In this document: positions 61,085-64,000 of the stretch, in pieces
How the letters are laid out: each line of letters begins with the position of its first letter
Numbering within the stretch: the first letter of the stretch is position 1
Assembly: GCF_000208865.1 (NCBI RefSeq)
Contig: NC_018395.1
Span: 1,147,920 to 1,211,919, forward strand
Source of the DNA: Neospora caninum Liverpool
Lineage: Eukaryota; Apicomplexa; Conoidasida; Eucoccidiorida; Sarcocystidae
DNA: 64,000 nucleotides
Direction: 5' to 3'
Notes under the pieces: model-generated
The model's input: the letters and a program-made list of their open reading frames with translations, nothing else
Databases searched by the model: none
Told to the model about the DNA's origin: nothing
Program-made: the position numbers and the translations under genes

Positions 61085-62733
61085 TGTTGTCGAGAGGCGC
61101 ACTGCAAAAAGACTGCTTGGTTTTCTCGCGTTTTGGTTCTCCTATCACGACAGTCGACATTCAAGGATCTGATGAGACATACTCCGGGCATTCAGAACGG
61201 GCAAGATGAACACGGTGGGCTGGCAGCGGGGTTGCGGCCGATCACCTACAGAAATTGATCGAGAACCATGTGGAACCTTTGAGTTCTGAAAGAGGTTTCA
61301 CATGAGAATGGGTCTGAGTCTGAGGACAGAACGGTTGTTGACGTGGTTGCGCCTAGGGATTCTGCGAAGAACAGAAATGTACCCTACTAGAGGATTCCCG
61401 CTGGCTAGCTGCCAAACACATTCCAAGACATGGCACGAGGCGGAGCGTGAGAATCTCACGGCCCGGTACGGTGCCTGTCGGTGACGGAGATGCATGCGAG
61501 TATGTCGCATTAGCCCCACTGTGGTCCTTCAGGAGCTGCAACTGTCTGCTTTTGCAGCGACGGCGGACAGTGTGTCTGCCGACACGTTCGTGTCAAACGG
61601 GTGTACAGTTCAGACAGGCGTGCTCACGCTGTGGCCCTGGTGGAATCCAGATAGCTCAGTACTAGCTACGTGTGTCGCGCGCCGGTCCCGTTTGTGTCAT
61701 GGCGTCTCGCATTTTCACGAGACAGGCTCGGCAGGCTACATTGTTTCCTTCTTGACGCGTGGATGCCCTGTTAAGATAATGATGTGGCTTCTGGCAAGCG
61801 CCCTCGAGAGGACAGAACCCGGACTGATAGAATGCTAACTGCTGGAGAGCCGAGGCTAAAGGTGTCAGAGCGGCGAATCACTTCGCCAGTGCCGTGTCGC
61901 AAGCGGAGTGCACCGTTTTGACGGTCATTAGCGTTTCTTGCGGCCCTCAAATGTGTGCAGGGTAGTTTTATTCATCAGCCGTTTTTGTGAGCGAGATATA
62001 TTAAGAAGAGATTCCTGTTAAGTGGCATGCATGCATAAGCACATAATCTAGTATGCCTATCAACGTATAAGCGCCTAGGAATACTATTGCGTCGTTCATT
62101 CTTTTTCGTGGTCTACTGTGCGATCTGAACGAAGGTAAGATTTTTGCGCCCAGTAAGCTTGTGGTTGCAGAGAAACACACACATACTGAGCCACTTTCGT
62201 TTGCTTCAACCACATCCATGGCAATAGTATAGCGATTACGCACCCCGTCTTTGACGTACCCCCCTGTGGGACCTGAGGTTTAAACACCGCCTCTCCGCTT
62301 GAATTGCCGTAGCGTATTGGCAAGGATTTCTTCGGAATTTCTCGTTGTTCGAAGAAGGCTTAGGTAGACATCCGTGACTCTCTGGTTTTGCTGATCCGAT
62401 TATAGAGGCCAGAAACCTAAACATGCCGTTCTCCAGGCCGTCCGAAGAGGCTGTGATGGCACGTTGGACAAAAGGCTTAGGTAGACATCCGTGACTCTCT
62501 GGTTTTGCTGATCCGATTATAGAGGCCAGAAACCTAAACATGCCGTTCTCCAGGCCGTCCGAAGAGGCTGTGGAGATGGCACGTTGGACAATGAACACAG
62601 GTGGTGGGACTCACACGGGCGCGACTGTCCACGTTTGTACTTTTTCTCAGTTGCTTTTACAACAGAACGCTTCCTCTGTTGCTTCTCCTTCGCTTTCCCT
62701 ACACATCTCCACCTTTACCTTCTGCTCCTCTCT
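61085..62733. other. Upstream region of the ROP kinase and tandem duplication
   Basis: It holds the promoter of the divergent minus-strand kinase, and at its right end a 117-bp tandem duplication. A plus frame at 61494-61838 (114 codons) has an ATG and several cysteines but no recognised domain. Confidence 0.4.
62355..62591 (+). repeat. 117-bp tandem duplication
   Basis: Copy 1 spans 62355-62471 and copy 2 spans 62472-62591, both starting AAGGCTTAGGTAGACATCCG. Copy 2 differs by a 3-base insertion (GAG) near its end, CTGTGGAGATGG against CTGTGATGG. On the minus strand the copies stay in one open frame. Confidence 0.93.
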
Positions 62734-63133
62734 ATGCCGCATGTCTCTGTTTCCGCAACTTACCTCGTCTGTACTGCAACTGCTTCCTCCTCGTACCCTT
62801 CTGATTCTGTTTCTGATCCCTTTATTATTGATGAACTTCCTGCGACCACATCTGCGTCTTTTGCCGTAGCTCGTCCACTTCTCCAGCCGGAACCCATACA
62901 GGCGCCACAGCGAAAGCTTGAACGGTACGTGTTGCTCGGCACGGCATCTTTCTACCGGGATAATGACAACGGTAGCGAACAGTAAGGTTTCCGTAGATTT
63001 TGAGGACACTGATGGTGACTCAGATGAGGAGTTCAGTCGTGACATCAAAGAGGAGACGAGTCTGTTAGAAACAACGGGTCCGACCGGTTCGGGTGGTTGC
63101 TGGAACGAGAGCAACTCACTCGTCACACAGTGA
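62734..63133 (+). CDS. Tentative small gene with acidic C-terminus
   Basis: The frame from ATG 62734 reads MPHVSVSATYLVCTATASSS, then a Ser/Pro-rich stretch and PLLQPEPIQAPQRKLER. Splicing at GTACGT (62925) to AG (62982) removes 58 bases, joins in phase as Arg, and continues into an acidic tail (KVSVDFEDTDGDSDEEFSRD) ending at TGA 63131-63133, about 113 residues. The frame is open upstream of the ATG with a hydrophobic stretch, so the true start may lie in an earlier exon. Without splicing the frame ends at 62985. The intron is short for this group. An overlapping 266-codon minus frame (62647-63447) lacks an ATG near its start. The style suits a secreted parasite protein, but no family was recognised. 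Confidence 0.33.
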
Positions 63134-64000
63134 ATGACTTTCGGCAGAAAAGAGGAATCAGGTGGGCCAGCTTTAGGCAAGACACGCACAGCTCCGTGAC
63201 GGTAGACCGTGCCGAAAGTGGCTGTCCGAGACCACTCGCTACAGACGGGAGAGGAGGAGAGCTCACCGTCAGGGCGCTCGATGCACGACGAAAAAGCCGA
63301 GGCTTCGTTTTCGTAGCGTCCATGCACGTGTTTTAAAACAGTACGATCCTTTCCGTCTTTGAGCACTAAAGGGGACTTGCAAGGAACTGTTTCCCCCTGA
63401 AAGCAAGCTCGACAGGCGGTTGCGAGCGTGATTTTGAGAACGATCACGGATGCCCGGTCGTTTTTATTTTCCCTTCCGCTTCATGTCTCCTACGCGTTCC
63501 TGTGCTCGAGGCGGGAAGTATGTCTGCTGTTCGCCCTGGTTCGGCGAAGCTTCGAGAGCTTTCCAGCAGACTCTCCTGTGTCGAATTTAGGGTTTAACTG
63601 TCAGAGTAGGAACGGCTGATGTGTGTTTGAATTCCCTGCGCCTGAGCGCGGAGAGACCACGCTTTGCACCGCCCAAGGTAAAATTCCCCAACTTTGAAAA
63701 ACATGCCATCCCATAATGCAACACTCTTGTCAATCCCAGTTTCCCCTGACCATTTTCGTGTTGACTCAAAAGTTGAAAGTGGAATCCGCATATGCCGGAA
63801 AAGAACGCGGGTCTCAGAGCGGCACCGGCTGGCTCTTGTGATTCCTAGGGATTCCCTTGTTGGGAACGTTTACGGACAGTGTTTTTATAACGCACCGCAG
63901 GTGAAACGTCGTGACAACACGGAACTTCGCTTTGCACGCTTCCTAGCTGAGACCGTTGAACCGAGGTAGTAGTGACGCCTGGACTCCACGGCGTGGCCTT
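63134..64000. other. No gene recognised
   Basis: Short overlapping frames only, none above 91 codons with an ATG and domain signal. The window ends here. Confidence 0.4.

Noticed and set aside
62647..63447. 266-codon minus-strand frame
   Set aside because: No ATG near its start, Arg/Ser-rich, and it opposes a plus-strand reading with a more protein-like acidic tail.

Overview
The window is nuclear DNA of a cyst-forming coccidian, most likely Toxoplasma gondii or a close relative such as Neospora or Hammondia. The evidence is a secreted protein kinase with rhoptry-kinase architecture, many-exon housekeeping genes with GTAAG/GTGAG donors, pyrimidine-rich leaders and frequent TA/TGCATA microsatellites. 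The exact species cannot be decided here. No bacterial, viral, transposon, CRISPR, rRNA or tRNA feature was found.

Left part (1-18.4 kb, looser gene density). A broken-up plus-strand gene, cut by the left edge, encodes a protein resembling a periplasmic (type 2) solute-binding protein with a C-terminal hydrophobic segment. It is followed by a minus-strand two-exon COPI-associated-type membrane protein, a three-exon mitochondrial ribosomal protein uS11, and an intronless secreted single-pass protein of dense-granule type.

Middle (18.4-42 kb), all plus strand. Nicalin (11 exons, ER membrane) comes first, then ribosomal protein eS25 (2 coding exons). A perfect 524-bp duplication follows. Next is a three-exon NAPE-PLD-type metallo-beta-lactamase-fold protein whose metal-binding histidines are replaced, so it is probably a pseudoenzyme. 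The last is a small two-exon protein ending in Gly-Phe-Cys-Cys.

Right part (42.7-64 kb). The condensin ATPase SMC4 was rebuilt on the minus strand as 23 exons with matching phases and about 1522 residues. It is followed by an intronless ROP-family kinase on the minus strand and a tentative small plus-strand gene near the right edge next to a 117-bp tandem duplication.

The named housekeeping genes (condensin, nicalin, eS25, uS11m) sit between parasite-specific secreted factors at both ends, where coding signal is weaker. Exon boundaries come from open frame, GT/AG signals, phase agreement and family alignment from memory. No transcript or database check was possible.
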